A stretch of 12,243 nt of DNA from Candidatus Sumerlaeota bacterium. GTDB taxonomy: Bacteria; Sumerlaeota; T1SED10-198M. Of the stretch, positions 1 through 8,204 are shown in pieces. Made by a program: the position numbers and the translations under genes. Under the pieces are notes generated by a model. That model was not told the DNA's origin. It saw nothing but the letters and a program-made list of their open reading frames with translations, and made no database searches. Location: the NCBI GenBank assembly GCA_003554345.1, contig PWGE01000107.1, positions 1 to 12,243 of the forward strand, in the 5' to 3' direction. How positions within the stretch are numbered: position 1 is the first letter of the stretch; each line of letters opens with the position of its first letter.

Positions 1-108
1 AAAGAGTGTGGCTTCCTATTGATGCAAAACCTCATTACTATTTCCCGTATAATGGGCAATATCACCGAATGCACAACTTGAGTCGTTCTTCATATACTCA
101 TGCCGAGG

Positions 109-2076
109 TCAGGAAGTCTGACCCTGTAATTTTTCTATCAGTTGTTCCGCTTTTTCTTCTACCTGCCGTGTCTCTTCCTCCAGGCCTTTTACGAAGGAAT
201 TCTCTTCATAGGTGCCGCGTACCGCAAGAAAGTCTTGCTCTTTCGTTTCCTCATCTCCATCGATACCAAAACCAATCGTACTGGCAGAATCAAACTCTTT
301 TTCCGCGTCTTTTTTAATCATATTATTAAATTTCACGGTGGCTTTTTTCCATTCCTTAATGATAGTTACCAGTTGTTCGTCAGTGAGATCAGCAGGTTTA
401 GAGCCGTACATTTCTTCAATCAGAGCGGCCGCCCATTCCCAGTTTTTCTCGTCATAACGGTGATAGATATTGCGGAATTTTTCCTCAAGGTTGGAAAGAG
501 AGTTGATTTCTCCCTCTTTAACCTCTCTTTGCAGAGCTTGCAGGTTAGTGCGGGTAAGAAACATACCTGCCATATCCACCCACTCTTCGAGTTGGGCATT
601 TTCAGCTTTCAGGGCATCCTGCCGACTCTCAGACTTCTCCAGCTGTTTAATCAGCTGATTACCAAGATAGATGGCAAAGGCAATCTTATAATACTTGGCA
701 CAGGTTCTCATCAACACCCGTTTTATTTCTATACCCTTGTAACGAACGAACTTCTGACTCTTAGGGGTGTTTTTAGACAAGTCTTTCAAAACATTATACC
801 CCTTTACCACGCGACTGATGATATAGGGACTGAAGAGGTCAAAGTGAAGCAGGTCGAGCCTGTCAGGATCCTTCCGTCGGTCACGGTTGGGCCATTTTTC
901 ACTGTCCCGCTTGGTGCCCACGGTAAACAGGTTCATAGCAGGCGTCAGCATGCTTTTTCCTTCCTCTTCTGTAATATAACTAAAAGGAAATTCAGAAGTA
1001 TCACAATTCACATAATGCTTTCCGGTTATTACTGAAAAAGCACCAATACGACAGGGCCAGAGAAGATATGAAAATGAACCGGTTTTGGATCCGCGCTCCA
1101 TAATACCCTGATGAAGGGGACCCAGTTTATACATATGATTGCTCTGATTAGTACCACTTCCCGCATTATAAAAAGAATACAGAGCAGCAATGAGAAGGGT
1201 GGACTTATGGTGAGTTACGGTATAAGGTCCAGCAAAAACACTCACAGCTTCACCATGCATTCCTTCGGCATTGGCAAAAAAGCAACTGCTTTCTGCAGAA
1301 AACTGCGTGGCTATCTTTACTCCCTGCCCCACAAAACATTGTTTGAGTATGGCACCGCTTTCAACAGTGGAACCTGAAAGCACAATACATTCTTTCATGC
1401 TCACGCCATCTCCAATTACTGTGGGGTGATGAGGACTACTGGCAACAGTTCCTTCTTCCAGAAGCAGGGCTCCCTGTATTTTCGCCTGTTCTCCAATCTT
1501 CATATTGATCATCGTTTGAGTATTAGAGATACAAGCTCCCCGTCCAATGATACCACTATCAGATTTTTTCTCCTGGACATAAGAATTCACCATTTTAAGG
1601 AGATTATTTGTAAACGCCTCATCATCACGATAGAAACAGAGCATATAAGCAATTTGGGAAGATAGACGATCAAAGATAGGAATCTCACGACCCCCTCCTT
1701 CATTGACCACTTCTACTTCTACACCGTTCCCGAAAGTCGTCTGTCCGGTCACGGCCAATGTTCCTACATTTTCTATAACTGCTTCTTCTTCAACATGATA
1801 GCGGGAAAGAGAGTTGACCCTGCTTATGCGTACTTTATCTTCAACAGTCACATCGTGGAGACTGGAATGATAGATACCGGCATCCTTCTCCACGCCAGCA
1901 GGACCGGAAAGCGTTCCTTCCAGTTTGCCCAGTTTTATTGCACCTCTAAAAGTGCTGAACCAGACACTGTCGGTGACAAAATCTTCACTCACCTTTACCT
2001 GTTCCCATTGGGGACTCCAGCATCCCTGTTTTTCCAGTTGTTGTATTTCTTGCGTTGTCAGGCTCCGATAACTCAT
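109..2076 (-). CDS. DUF4954 family left-handed beta-helix protein
   Basis: This 655-residue protein resembles the DUF4954 family; its biochemical role is not established. Residues about 45-130 and 175-290 are rich in hexapeptide-type turns (IIGRGACI, KIGEQAKI, VIGDGVSM, CFVGQGVKI), the pattern of left-handed beta-helix acyltransferases and of the C-terminal half of GlmU. A conserved-looking His-rich stretch follows (THHKSTLLIA at 288-297, then GSGTNQSNHMYKLGPLHQ to 323). The last 230 residues are charged and predicted helical, probably coiled coil at 475-500 and 630-652. There is no signal peptide, so it should be cytoplasmic, and there is no N-terminal nucleotidyltransferase domain. The ATG at 2076 is chosen because an AAGGGAG site lies at 2084-2090. 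It is the last gene of the ACP-synthetase-NagB operon, 17 bases after nagB. I infer a role in amino-sugar or sugar-phosphate chemistry; this is unproven. Family assignment is fairly sure, function is not. Confidence 0.85.
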   Translation of the reverse strand: MSYRSLTTQEIQQLEKQGCWSPQWEQVKVSEDFVTDSVWFSTFRGAIKLGKLEGTLSGPAGVEKDAGIYHSSLHDVTVEDKVRISRVNSLSRYHVEEEAVIENVGTLAVTGQTTFGNGVEVEVVNEGGGREIPIFDRLSSQIAYMLCFYRDDEAFTNNLLKMVNSYVQEKKSDSGIIGRGACISNTQTMINMKIGEQAKIQGALLLEEGTVASSPHHPTVIGDGVSMKECIVLSGSTVESGAILKQCFVGQGVKIATQFSAESSCFFANAEGMHGEAVSVFAGPYTVTHHKSTLLIAALYSFYNAGSGTNQSNHMYKLGPLHQGIMERGSKTGSFSYLLWPCRIGAFSVITGKHYVNCDTSEFPFSYITEEEGKSMLTPAMNLFTVGTKRDSEKWPNRDRRKDPDRLDLLHFDLFSPYIISRVVKGYNVLKDLSKNTPKSQKFVRYKGIEIKRVLMRTCAKYYKIAFAIYLGNQLIKQLEKSESRQDALKAENAQLEEWVDMAGMFLTRTNLQALQREVKEGEINSLSNLEEKFRNIYHRYDEKNWEWAAALIEEMYGSKPADLTDEQLVTIIKEWKKATVKFNNMIKKDAEKEFDSASTIGFGIDGDEETKEQDFLAVRGTYEENSFVKGLEEETRQVEEKAEQLIEKLQGQTS

Positions 2077-2093
2077 ATTTTCACTCCCTTTGC

Positions 2094-2903
2094 TTAAATT
2101 TGCGGTAAGTTTTCCAGGTTTTTGGCTTCAATATCTTTAAAATAATTTACCGTTCCCACTTTCAGTTCCATGGTAGCTTCCTCATCACAGCAAATCATGC
2201 CATGGGGATGCAACTGCAACGCAGAGACCGTCCACATGTGATTTACACCGTCTTCAACCACTTTTTTCAGGGCATGGGCTTTCTTAAATCCATTGACTAT
2301 AATCAGTACTTCCCGGGCATCCATAACGGTTCCTACTCCTACAGTAAGAGCGTGCTTGGGCACCCGATTTATATCTCCATCAAAGAAACGGGAATTAGCC
2401 AGAATGGTATCATAGGTAAGAGTTTTTATACGGGTACGGGAAGAGAGAGAGGAACCAGGTTCATTAAAAGCAATGTGCCCGTCCGGACCGATCCCTCCCA
2501 GAAAGAGATCGATACCACCGGCTTTTTGAATTCTTTTTTCATATTCTTCACATTCTTTTTCTAAATCATCCGCATTTCCATCAGGTATGTTGATGTTTTC
2601 TTTTGGTATATCGATATGGGAAAACAGATTTTTCCACATAAAGTAGTGATAGCTTTGAGGATGATCTTCTGCCAGACCAATATATTCATCCATATTAAAG
2701 GTCACCACATTTTCAAAGGACACCTCACCTTCCGTATAAAGGTCGACCAGCTCTTTATAGGTGCCAAGAGGAGAAGAGCCTGTCGGCAAACCCAGTACGA
2801 AAGGTTTATCTTTAGTGGGTTTCGCATCCTTTATTTTTTTCACGACATAGTGGGCGACCCACTTACTGAGCATCGAGTAGTTTTCGTATATTAATATTCT
2901 CAT
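2094..2903 (-). CDS. nagB: Glucosamine-6-phosphate deaminase NagB
   Basis: This cytoplasmic enzyme converts glucosamine-6-phosphate to fructose-6-phosphate and ammonia, feeding amino sugars from peptidoglycan or chitin-type polymers into glycolysis. The 269-residue length matches the E. coli enzyme (266). The phosphate-binding loop [12 protein letters not shown] is at 38-49, the catalytic Asp of NMDEYIGL is D72, and the motif [15 protein letters not shown] (136-150) supplies D141, H143 and E148, the same numbering as in E. coli. The ATG at 2903 has an AAGGAGG site at 2913-2919. It lies 31 bases after the acyl-CoA synthetase and 17 bases before the DUF4954 gene, so the three are almost certainly co-transcribed. 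No NagA deacetylase is visible here. Whether the GlcNAc-6-P allosteric site is kept was not checked. The assignment is secure. Confidence 0.96.
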   Translation of the reverse strand: MRILIYENYSMLSKWVAHYVVKKIKDAKPTKDKPFVLGLPTGSSPLGTYKELVDLYTEGEVSFENVVTFNMDEYIGLAEDHPQSYHYFMWKNLFSHIDIPKENINIPDGNADDLEKECEEYEKRIQKAGGIDLFLGGIGPDGHIAFNEPGSSLSSRTRIKTLTYDTILANSRFFDGDINRVPKHALTVGVGTVMDAREVLIIVNGFKKAHALKKVVEDGVNHMWTVSALQLHPHGMICCDEEATMELKVGTVNYFKDIEAKNLENLPQI

Positions 2904-2934
2904 GGGAATATTCCTCCTTGTAAATTTATCCGGA

Positions 2935-5067
2935 TTAAATCAGGATTCGAGCATCTGCGACATAGCATCCTTTACCCTCTTCCTGAACAAGCATTGGATT
3001 AATATCGAGTTCCTTTATTTCGGGAAAATCATCCACCAGCTTTGACAGTCTTACTATAGCATCCTTCAGAGCCGCAATATCCCGAGGTGCCTGACCACGC
3101 ACTCCATACAGTATTTGTGAGCCGCGGATTTCTGAGAGCATCTTTTCGGCATCATCTTCAGAAAGTGGCGCCACCTTAAAGGTAACATCTTTAAACACTT
3201 CTACGAAAATGCCGCCCAGTCCAAACATCACCACACCCTTAAAAGATGGGTCCTGCTTCGCACCAAGAATAACTTCTTCACCGGAGGTAACCATTTGAGT
3301 AACAAGAATACCATCTATCTTTGCATCAGGGTTGTGGTCTTTCACCTTTTTCATAATAGAGTTATAAGCATCTTTCGCTTCCTGGTCATTTTCAATATTC
3401 AGGACTACTCCTCCAATGTCGGACTTATGAACCACATCATCAGACATAATCTTCATGACAACAGGATACCCAATTTCCTGCGCATATTGTGCCGCTTCTT
3501 CTTCATTTTTCGCCACTTTGCTTTTCAGCACAGGAAGCTTATAAGCCTGCAGTATCTTCACAGCTTCTGCCTCAGGCAAATAGTTGCGCCCTTCTTTTTT
3601 TGCTTCCGAAAGCACTTTTTCTGCCGCTTCTTTATCAACGTCTGAAAGAGCGGGAACCTCCTTCTTTTTCTTTTTCAAGTATTCTTTAAACTGATAGACA
3701 GTAGCCAGGGAACGAGCCATTGATTCAGGGAGCAGATAATGAGGAATACGGTTGCGCTGAAGCACGTCCACCCCTTCAGCCACATCAGCTTCTCCCATAA
3801 AAGAAGCAAAGACCGGTTTATCATAATGACTTGAAACCTTGGCCACTTCACGTGCTATAAGGTCTATTTCAGTCATAGATTGCGGAGTCAGGATAACACA
3901 AACACTGTCCACGTTATCATCTTTAAAAGCAGCTGAGAGGGCCACATTATAGCGATCGGCTCTTGCATCACCAATCACATCGACCGGGTTTTTAATATTG
4001 GCTGTCTTAGGCAGGCTCTTTTTCAAAACTTTTGTTGTTTCTTCAGAAAAATCTGCCAGTTCCAATCCACCTTCTATGGCAGCATCTGTGGTAAGCACAC
4101 CAGGCCCACCGGCATTGGTAATAATCGCCATACGATTGGATTTAGGAACCGGTTGATAGGCAAAAGCAATAGCCTTATTAAACATTTCTTCCAGATTGTC
4201 ACATCGTATCATACCAGCCTGCTCGAAACCGGCATCGCAAATCTCATCGCTTCCCGCCAGAGAACCGGTATGAGAAGCAGCAGCGGCGGCTCCTTTGCTG
4301 GTTCGTCCGGCTTTCAGTACCAGTATCGGTTTTCCGCTTTCCCTGATAACATTTTCAGCAGCCTCCAACAGTCCCTTGCCGTCAGAAACCTCTTCCAGAT
4401 AAAGGAGAATGACCTTTGTTCGCGGATCATCACGCAAATAATAGAGAAGGTCTATTTCACTGATATCCGCCTTGTTGCCAAAGCTGACAAACTTGGAAAA
4501 GCCAATATGACGAGAATAAGCATAGTCAAGAACAGCTGTACATAATGCTCCACTTTGAGAAAGAAATCCAATACTGCCATCTTCAGGCATTCTTCGGGCA
4601 AAAGAGGCGTTCAAACGCACCTTGGGGTCGGGATTGATCACTCCCAAACAATTCGGCCCGATAAAAGACATGTCATATTTTTCAGCAATTTGCTTTATTC
4701 TTTTTTCGCGCTCTACGCCAACCCCGCCAACTTCCTTAAAGCCGGCAGATATAACAATAACACTTTTTATACCTTTCTGTCCGCACTGCTCCAGTGCAAG
4801 ATGACATACCGAGCTGGGAAAGACCAGGATCGCAAGGTCTACTTCATCAGGTATATCAGTAACATATTTATACGCCTTGACGCCTGCAATATAACGTTCA
4901 CCAGGACTGACCGGAAAAACTACGCCATTAAACTCTGCCTTAAGAATATTGTTAACAATATCGAACGGTACTGTCCCCTTGACCTTATTCGTCCCGACAA
5001 TTGCAATAGACTCGGGATAGAAAATATTTTGAATGTTTTTTTGATGTACTTCAGCTCTTGTCGCCAT
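2935..5067 (-). CDS. ADP-forming acetate/acyl-CoA synthetase, fused alpha-beta
   Basis: This 710-residue protein has the architecture of ADP-forming acetyl-CoA synthetase: acyl-CoA + ADP + Pi to acid + CoA + ATP, which yields ATP by substrate-level phosphorylation in fermenting cells. Residues about 10-140 form a CoA-binding Rossmann domain (SIAIVGTNK near 20-28, [12 protein letters not shown] at 135-146). Residues 165-300 and 310-460 are the succinyl-CoA-ligase-like domains, with SQSGAL at 170-175 and the phosphohistidine candidate H266 in [11 protein letters not shown]. After a Lys-rich linker (about 464-470), residues about 490-705 form the ATP-grasp domain, with the second phosphohistidine candidate H547 in [11 protein letters not shown]. 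There is no GNAT domain, which argues against a Pat-type protein acetyltransferase. An AAGGAGAGG site at 5075-5083 precedes the ATG. It sits between the ACP gene and nagB. Substrate preference (acetate, propionate, aryl or longer acids) cannot be read from sequence. Confidence 0.93.
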   Translation of the reverse strand: MATRAEVHQKNIQNIFYPESIAIVGTNKVKGTVPFDIVNNILKAEFNGVVFPVSPGERYIAGVKAYKYVTDIPDEVDLAILVFPSSVCHLALEQCGQKGIKSVIVISAGFKEVGGVGVEREKRIKQIAEKYDMSFIGPNCLGVINPDPKVRLNASFARRMPEDGSIGFLSQSGALCTAVLDYAYSRHIGFSKFVSFGNKADISEIDLLYYLRDDPRTKVILLYLEEVSDGKGLLEAAENVIRESGKPILVLKAGRTSKGAAAAASHTGSLAGSDEICDAGFEQAGMIRCDNLEEMFNKAIAFAYQPVPKSNRMAIITNAGGPGVLTTDAAIEGGLELADFSEETTKVLKKSLPKTANIKNPVDVIGDARADRYNVALSAAFKDDNVDSVCVILTPQSMTEIDLIAREVAKVSSHYDKPVFASFMGEADVAEGVDVLQRNRIPHYLLPESMARSLATVYQFKEYLKKKKKEVPALSDVDKEAAEKVLSEAKKEGRNYLPEAEAVKILQAYKLPVLKSKVAKNEEEAAQYAQEIGYPVVMKIMSDDVVHKSDIGGVVLNIENDQEAKDAYNSIMKKVKDHNPDAKIDGILVTQMVTSGEEVILGAKQDPSFKGVVMFGLGGIFVEVFKDVTFKVAPLSEDDAEKMLSEIRGSQILYGVRGQAPRDIAALKDAIVRLSKLVDDFPEIKELDINPMLVQEEGKGCYVADARILI

Positions 5068-5114
5068 AGTTAAGCCTCTCCTTTTTTAACTGATATTTTT
5101 TGGCAATAAATGAA

Positions 5115-5357
5115 TTAATCTACGTATTCTCCAATAAAATTAATAGCATCCTCTACATTTTGCACTTCAAGTGCCTTATCTTCATCCATTTCAATGTCAA
5201 ATTCCTCCTCAAAAGATGCCACCAGTTCCAGACTCTGTGCAGAATCAGCTCCTAAGTCAAAAATGAAATTTGCGTCGTCAGAAACTTCATCCGGATTTAC
5301 ATCCAGAACCTTTCCCACGACCTTCTTAACCCTTTTTGCAAGTTCACTTCGTTCCAT
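5115..5357 (-). CDS. Acyl carrier protein
   Basis: This 80-residue acidic protein carries an acyl chain on a 4'-phosphopantetheine arm. The attachment serine is S39 in DLGADSAQSLELV, followed by the typical helix FEEEFDIEM. Length and the four-helix pattern fit AcpP-type carriers. Family consensus has DSL at the attachment site, while here it reads DSA, so helix II begins with a smaller residue. The ATG at 5357 has an AAGGAG site at 5366-5371. It is the first gene of the operon, immediately behind a strong promoter and 47 bases before the acyl-CoA synthetase. No fatty acid synthesis gene (fabD, fabG, fabF) is adjacent, so it may be a specialised carrier rather than the housekeeping AcpP; this window cannot decide that. 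I therefore leave out the acpP symbol. Confidence 0.93.
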   Translation of the reverse strand: MERSELAKRVKKVVGKVLDVNPDEVSDDANFIFDLGADSAQSLELVASFEEEFDIEMDEDKALEVQNVEDAINFIGEYVD

Positions 5358-5411
5358 AATTACTTCTCCTTTCTTTCATTGTTTTTTTGATGCATAAACA
5401 ATCTGGTTTAG

Positions 5412-5440
5412 ATTATATAAGGCAATGTTTTGAAAGTCAA
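5412..5440 (-). promoter_or_regulatory. Sigma-70 promoter of the ACP-nagB operon
   Basis: On the minus strand TTGACT (5440-5435) and a perfect TATAAT (5417-5412) are separated by exactly 17 bases. Transcription should start near 5405, giving a 5' leader of about 45-50 nt before the ACP start codon. The match is 11 of 12 consensus bases, so expression is probably strong and constitutive. I see no operator palindrome overlapping it. Confidence 0.8.
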
Positions 5441-5879
5441 GAAAAAAGAGCTTTTTTTGAGAAAGTTTTTTTAAAATAAATATTTAGTTTCTCATTTCTC
5501 GTTTTGATGACGAATTGATACAAATATTAATAAAAAAAATATGGGGCGACTTTTAAATTGGCGGGGTTATAATAGTAAATATACAAATATGTTTTTCAAA
5601 TATTTTCAAAAGAAAAGGCGATCATCATTTCAAGTATAGTCCCTTTTATAGCACTAAAAAACAATACACCTGTTTTCATCTTTTGTCTTACTTGCATTCA
5701 GCAGTAAATCCTTAAAAAAGGTCTATGTTTTCATTATATCGAACCAATGAAGGTAAAAGAAGTGTTCAAAGAAGAAAAGCCACATTATTCTTTCGCGGCG
5801 CCGACGAAAAAAGCCCCGTTTTTTCAATTTTTGCGCTATTTTCTTTTTTGAGGAGTTCGGCGCATAACCAGCGTTTTCC
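5441..5879. other. AT-rich gene-free spacer with hairpins
   Basis: No convincing gene is visible. The left half (5441-5720) is strongly AT-rich and holds a perfect TATAAT at 5568-5573 on the plus strand, without a good -35 box. At 5806-5825 a seven-base-pair hairpin (GAAAAAA, loop GCCCCG, TTTTTTC) sits inside a wider perfect inverted repeat, GCGCCGA (5798-5804) and TCGGCGC (5857-5863). A 34-codon open frame at 5747-5851 lacks a ribosome binding site. The structure could belong to a small RNA or a terminator; I recognise no family. Confidence 0.4.
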
Positions 5880-5907
5880 TTGAGAAAAGAGGTTTTTACG
5901 TTAGGAT
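5880..5907 (+). promoter_or_regulatory. Putative promoter of tRNA-Ser
   Basis: TTGAGA (5880-5885) and TAGGAT (5902-5907) are spaced by 16 bases, and the -10 box ends 19 bases before the mature tRNA 5' end, a suitable distance for a short leader. The -10 box matches consensus at four of six positions, so this is a moderate prediction. Confidence 0.4.
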
Positions 5908-5926
5908 ATTACTGACAAATCCCACC

Positions 5927-6013
5927 GGAGAGATGGCTGAGCGGCTGAAAGCGCCTCACTCGAAATGAGGTGATCCCTCACGGGATCCGGGGGTTCGAAT
6001 CCCCCTCTCTCCG
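5927..6013 (+). tRNA. tRNA-Ser (anticodon CGA)
   Basis: The 87-base gene folds as a class II tRNA. The acceptor stem GGAGAGA (5927-5933) pairs with TCTCTCC (6006-6012), followed by discriminator G at 6013. The anticodon arm CCTCA-CTCGAAA-TGAGG gives anticodon CGA, reading the serine codon UCG. The long variable arm has the perfect stem GATCCC/GGGATC that marks serine tRNAs. The T arm is GGGGG-TTCGAAT-CCCCC. The 3' CCA is not encoded, so it must be added by a nucleotidyltransferase. I found no second copy of its 3' end in the window, so there is no sign of an integrated element here. Confidence 0.97.
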
Positions 6014-6047
6014 CTGATTCTGTTTATTCCCGCCCATCTTCCTATTC

Positions 6048-6066
6048 TTTTCTTTCTGAAAGAAAA
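6048..6066. terminator. Possible bidirectional hairpin between convergent genes
   Basis: TTTTCTTT (6048-6055) and AAAGAAAA (6059-6066) form a perfect eight-pair stem with a three-base loop, between the plus-strand tRNA and the minus-strand glycosyltransferase that converge here. The stem is nearly all A-T and no clear U-tract follows, so it is weak evidence for a terminator. Confidence 0.25.
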
Positions 6067-6229
6067 CTTATTACACCCTAAGGCACTCTATCACAAAGAA
6101 CTCTTCTTGTTAGTTGCCATGGGAAGGAAGAACTCTTTCATCCTGGCAGATCTTCTTTTAAGAGACCACTTTTTCTTGTAAGACTGTAAAAGTTTTTTTC
6201 CTGCCAAAAACGCTGAAAAATGAACTGTT

Positions 6230-7129
6230 TTATTTACGTTGCCGGGTACACGCCATGGTAGTATGATCCAGCTTTTTACCTAAAAATGGCTTTAGTAACA
6301 GAAAATTATGAGAAAGAATCTTAAAAAACCGACAGATCTCCCAGATAATATTAACTGGAAAGCCTTTCATAAACAAACCCCAGGTAAGATTTTTACGAAG
6401 GGTATATAAACGGTTAAAGTATGCCTGAGCTTCAATTATTTTATCCTGGCGATAACTCTGTCGTCGATAATGATATGCCACCAGATTGGGAGAACCTATA
6501 CACACGAACCCTTTTTGAGAAAGGCGAAAAGCAAGGTCTGCATCCTCATAATAAAGGAAAATTTTCTCATCAAAAAGATAGCCATCTTCCTTTTTCACTT
6601 CCCGAAGATGAGAGAGACGATAGAACGCCATAGCCCCCGTGCAACCGAGCACTTTCCTTTCTTTTTTCACAAAAGACATATCCTTACCCGCTCCCAGGTC
6701 AGCCGGTCGCAAGGTAAAAGGATTATAGGTAATACCCATACTATCGATAGTGCCCCTCAAAGGATGCAATAAAAGGGGAGCCACCCCGGTAAGTTCTTTT
6801 TTTTCATTCATCAGTTGCATTGCCCTGGATAAAAACGACCTGTCTTTAATAAGAGTATCAGGATTGGCAATGAAAAGAAACCTGGTTTTTAAAAAGGGTT
6901 CAACCAGATTAATGGCTTTTCCAAAACCAGCGTTCTCTTTCAAACACACCAGGCAGAAGTACTTTTTTTTTCTCAACTGGTGTAAAATCGCCAGGGTGCC
7001 ATCATTGGAATTGTTGTCAATAACAATCAGGTTAAAAGGTTTATCCTGGGAAAACAAACCATTCAGACAGGGGGTAATAAATTCTTTACTGTTATAGGTG
7101 ACCAGTAGAACCGTTAATGTATTGCTCAT
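6230..7129 (-). CDS. Family 2 glycosyltransferase, rhamnosyltransferase-like
   Basis: This 299-residue GT-A fold enzyme should transfer a sugar from a nucleotide-sugar donor to a lipid-linked or polysaccharide acceptor at the cytoplasmic face of the membrane. Seen motifs are LLVTYNS (8-14), VIDNNSNDGT (36-45) for nucleotide binding, NAGFGKAIN (66-74), the DxD-equivalent NPDT (89-92), LGCTGAMAFYR (161-171) and the acceptor-side FLYYEDADLAFRL (191-203) followed by HYRRQS. This order is typical of the WbbL/rhamnosyltransferase branch of GT2. No transmembrane helix is evident, although the C-terminus (about 250-285) is hydrophobic and basic and could bind membrane. An in-frame TAA lies a few codons upstream of the ATG at 7129, fixing the start region; the SD site is weak. 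It stands alone, with no polysaccharide cluster nearby, so donor and acceptor are unknown. Confidence 0.9.
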   Translation of the reverse strand: MSNTLTVLLVTYNSKEFITPCLNGLFSQDKPFNLIVIDNNSNDGTLAILHQLRKKKYFCLVCLKENAGFGKAINLVEPFLKTRFLFIANPDTLIKDRSFLSRAMQLMNEKKELTGVAPLLLHPLRGTIDSMGITYNPFTLRPADLGAGKDMSFVKKERKVLGCTGAMAFYRLSHLREVKKEDGYLFDEKIFLYYEDADLAFRLSQKGFVCIGSPNLVAYHYRRQSYRQDKIIEAQAYFNRLYTLRKNLTWGLFMKGFPVNIIWEICRFFKILSHNFLLLKPFLGKKLDHTTMACTRQRK

Positions 7130-7284
7130 GACAGGAATCTTCAGTTATTGTAACAATGCTGACGGCATCTTCAGCTACAAGTCGGAAAATTGCGTTTTGT
7201 TCTCCATTGTAACGTCAAAATTTAAAAAAGAAACGCTGAACAAAAACCTTCAACATACTGTCATTTTTTGCTTTAAGTCCAGCA

Positions 7285-7301
7285 TTTCACCTGGAGTGAA
7301 A
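7285..7301. repeat. Small palindrome upstream of the DUF432 operon
   Basis: TTTCAC (7285-7290) and GTGAAA (7296-7301) form a perfect inverted repeat with a five-base centre in the gap between the divergent glycosyltransferase and DUF432 genes. It could be a regulator binding site or a small hairpin. No function can be assigned. Confidence 0.35.
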
Positions 7302-7354
7302 ATATATACCCATTAGTTCCGTGTATAAATTGAAAAACACCGAAGACAGCCTAT

Positions 7355-7382
7355 TTGAAAAAGTGCCCCATAATGCTAATAT
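7355..7382 (+). promoter_or_regulatory. Putative promoter of the DUF432-mscS operon
   Basis: TTGAAA (7355-7360) and TAATAT (7377-7382) are spaced by 16 bases and lie 32 bases before the preferred DUF432 start codon at 7415. The -35 matches five of six consensus bases and the -10 four of six. Because this element overlaps the longer reading frame, it supports the shorter start. Confidence 0.35.
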
Positions 7383-7414
7383 GCATAGAAGATATTTCCA
7401 GGAACAGGTCTCTC

Positions 7415-8185
7415 ATGGATAAAAAAGTATGGCAACCTTTTACATTAGAAGACAGGCAATATTACTCATGGCAAATAGGAAACCTCCAGCTGCACTTTTA
7501 CAAAGAGAAAGATGAATTTTCACTTGCCACAGAACAAACTGAAGAAGCCCTGTCACCTGTTCATACGAATAACAAGCCTGAAGAAGGACTGGAATGGAAA
7601 CGCTGGATAATATGTGAACACTTTAGAAGTCTGCAGTTTTTCCCTGTTATGCCTGACCGACCCCTCGTCGTAAAAACTGAAACCCCTTTAAGTTTATTAC
7701 CGAGATGCCATGAAAGTTTTTTTATTTCTATACCGTTATGGATACAAATAGTACTGAACAAGAAATATATACTCACCGAACTTCCGACAGTTGTTCTTTC
7801 AAACACCTGGTTTGGAAGTCCTTTTGATGGTATTCTAGCCTATCCTGTCAAATCTCCCGCTGCCACATCTCTTTCTTCCACTGACATAAAAAGCAACAAC
7901 GTTGTGTGTCCATTGTCTGTGCAAAATCACTCATCAGAAAACTTTGATTTTGTGAGGCTGTGTGTGTATACGGATAACCTGGCAATTTTTCAAGGTGCCA
8001 CTCATTTATGGACCAATAACGTATCTGTTCACATTGAAGGAATCCAGCAAGCTGCTCGATTTGATGTTTCTTCGGCAAAGCCACAATACGAGTCAATAGT
8101 TAAAACTCTCAGCAAACCCCGACAGCATCCTGCTAAAGGTTTGAGCAAAAAAATATTTTCCGATTTAAAATTTTTTAAGTTCTAA
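7415..8185 (+). CDS. DUF432 family protein, partner of MscS channel
   Basis: The protein is 256 residues from the ATG at 7415. The frame stays open to an ATG at 7355, but a promoter-like element overlaps that stretch and the family-like sequence begins at MDKKVWQPF, preceded by CAGG at 7405-7408. I recognise DUF432 by its central block: the VVKTETPLSLLPR strand, ISIPLWIQIV, then LTELPTVVLSNTWFGSP with TWFG as the hallmark. A second block has CPLSVQNHSSENFDFVRL and THLWTNNVSVHIEG. The composition suggests a beta-rich cytoplasmic protein, with neither signal peptide nor membrane helix. The biochemical role is unknown. It lies 19 bases before an MscS channel gene; DUF432 recurs beside or fused to MscS channels in archaea and bacteria, so I infer a regulatory or accessory role in osmotic response. 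The basic tail (KKIFSDLKFFKF) is lysine-rich. Confidence 0.85.
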   Translation: MDKKVWQPFTLEDRQYYSWQIGNLQLHFYKEKDEFSLATEQTEEALSPVHTNNKPEEGLEWKRWIICEHFRSLQFFPVMPDRPLVVKTETPLSLLPRCHESFFISIPLWIQIVLNKKYILTELPTVVLSNTWFGSPFDGILAYPVKSPAATSLSSTDIKSNNVVCPLSVQNHSSENFDFVRLCVYTDNLAIFQGATHLWTNNVSVHIEGIQQAARFDVSSAKPQYESIVKTLSKPRQHPAKGLSKKIFSDLKFFKF

Positions 8186-8204
8186 AGCAAAGAGGAGGCT
8201 CTCC

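Noticed and set aside
142-1035. Long plus-strand open frame opposite the DUF4954 gene
   Set aside because: It is the antisense shadow of a well-supported gene; its translation shows no motif and no SD site.
2935-5067. Pat-type protein lysine acetyltransferase
   Set aside because: The CoA-ligase and ATP-grasp parts match, but no GNAT domain is present and both phosphohistidine motifs are intact, favouring the ADP-forming synthetase.
4555-5073. 172-codon plus-strand frame opposite the acyl-CoA synthetase
   Set aside because: It lies wholly inside the N-terminal coding region of the synthetase, which has clear family motifs; the antisense translation looks random.
5747-5851. 34-codon plus-strand frame in the AT-rich spacer
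   Set aside because: There is no ribosome binding site, the composition is Lys/Phe-rich as expected from AT-rich DNA, and it overlaps the hairpin structure.
5927-6229. tRNA-Ser as an integration site for a mobile element
   Set aside because: No repeat of the tRNA 3' end and no integrase are visible in the window.
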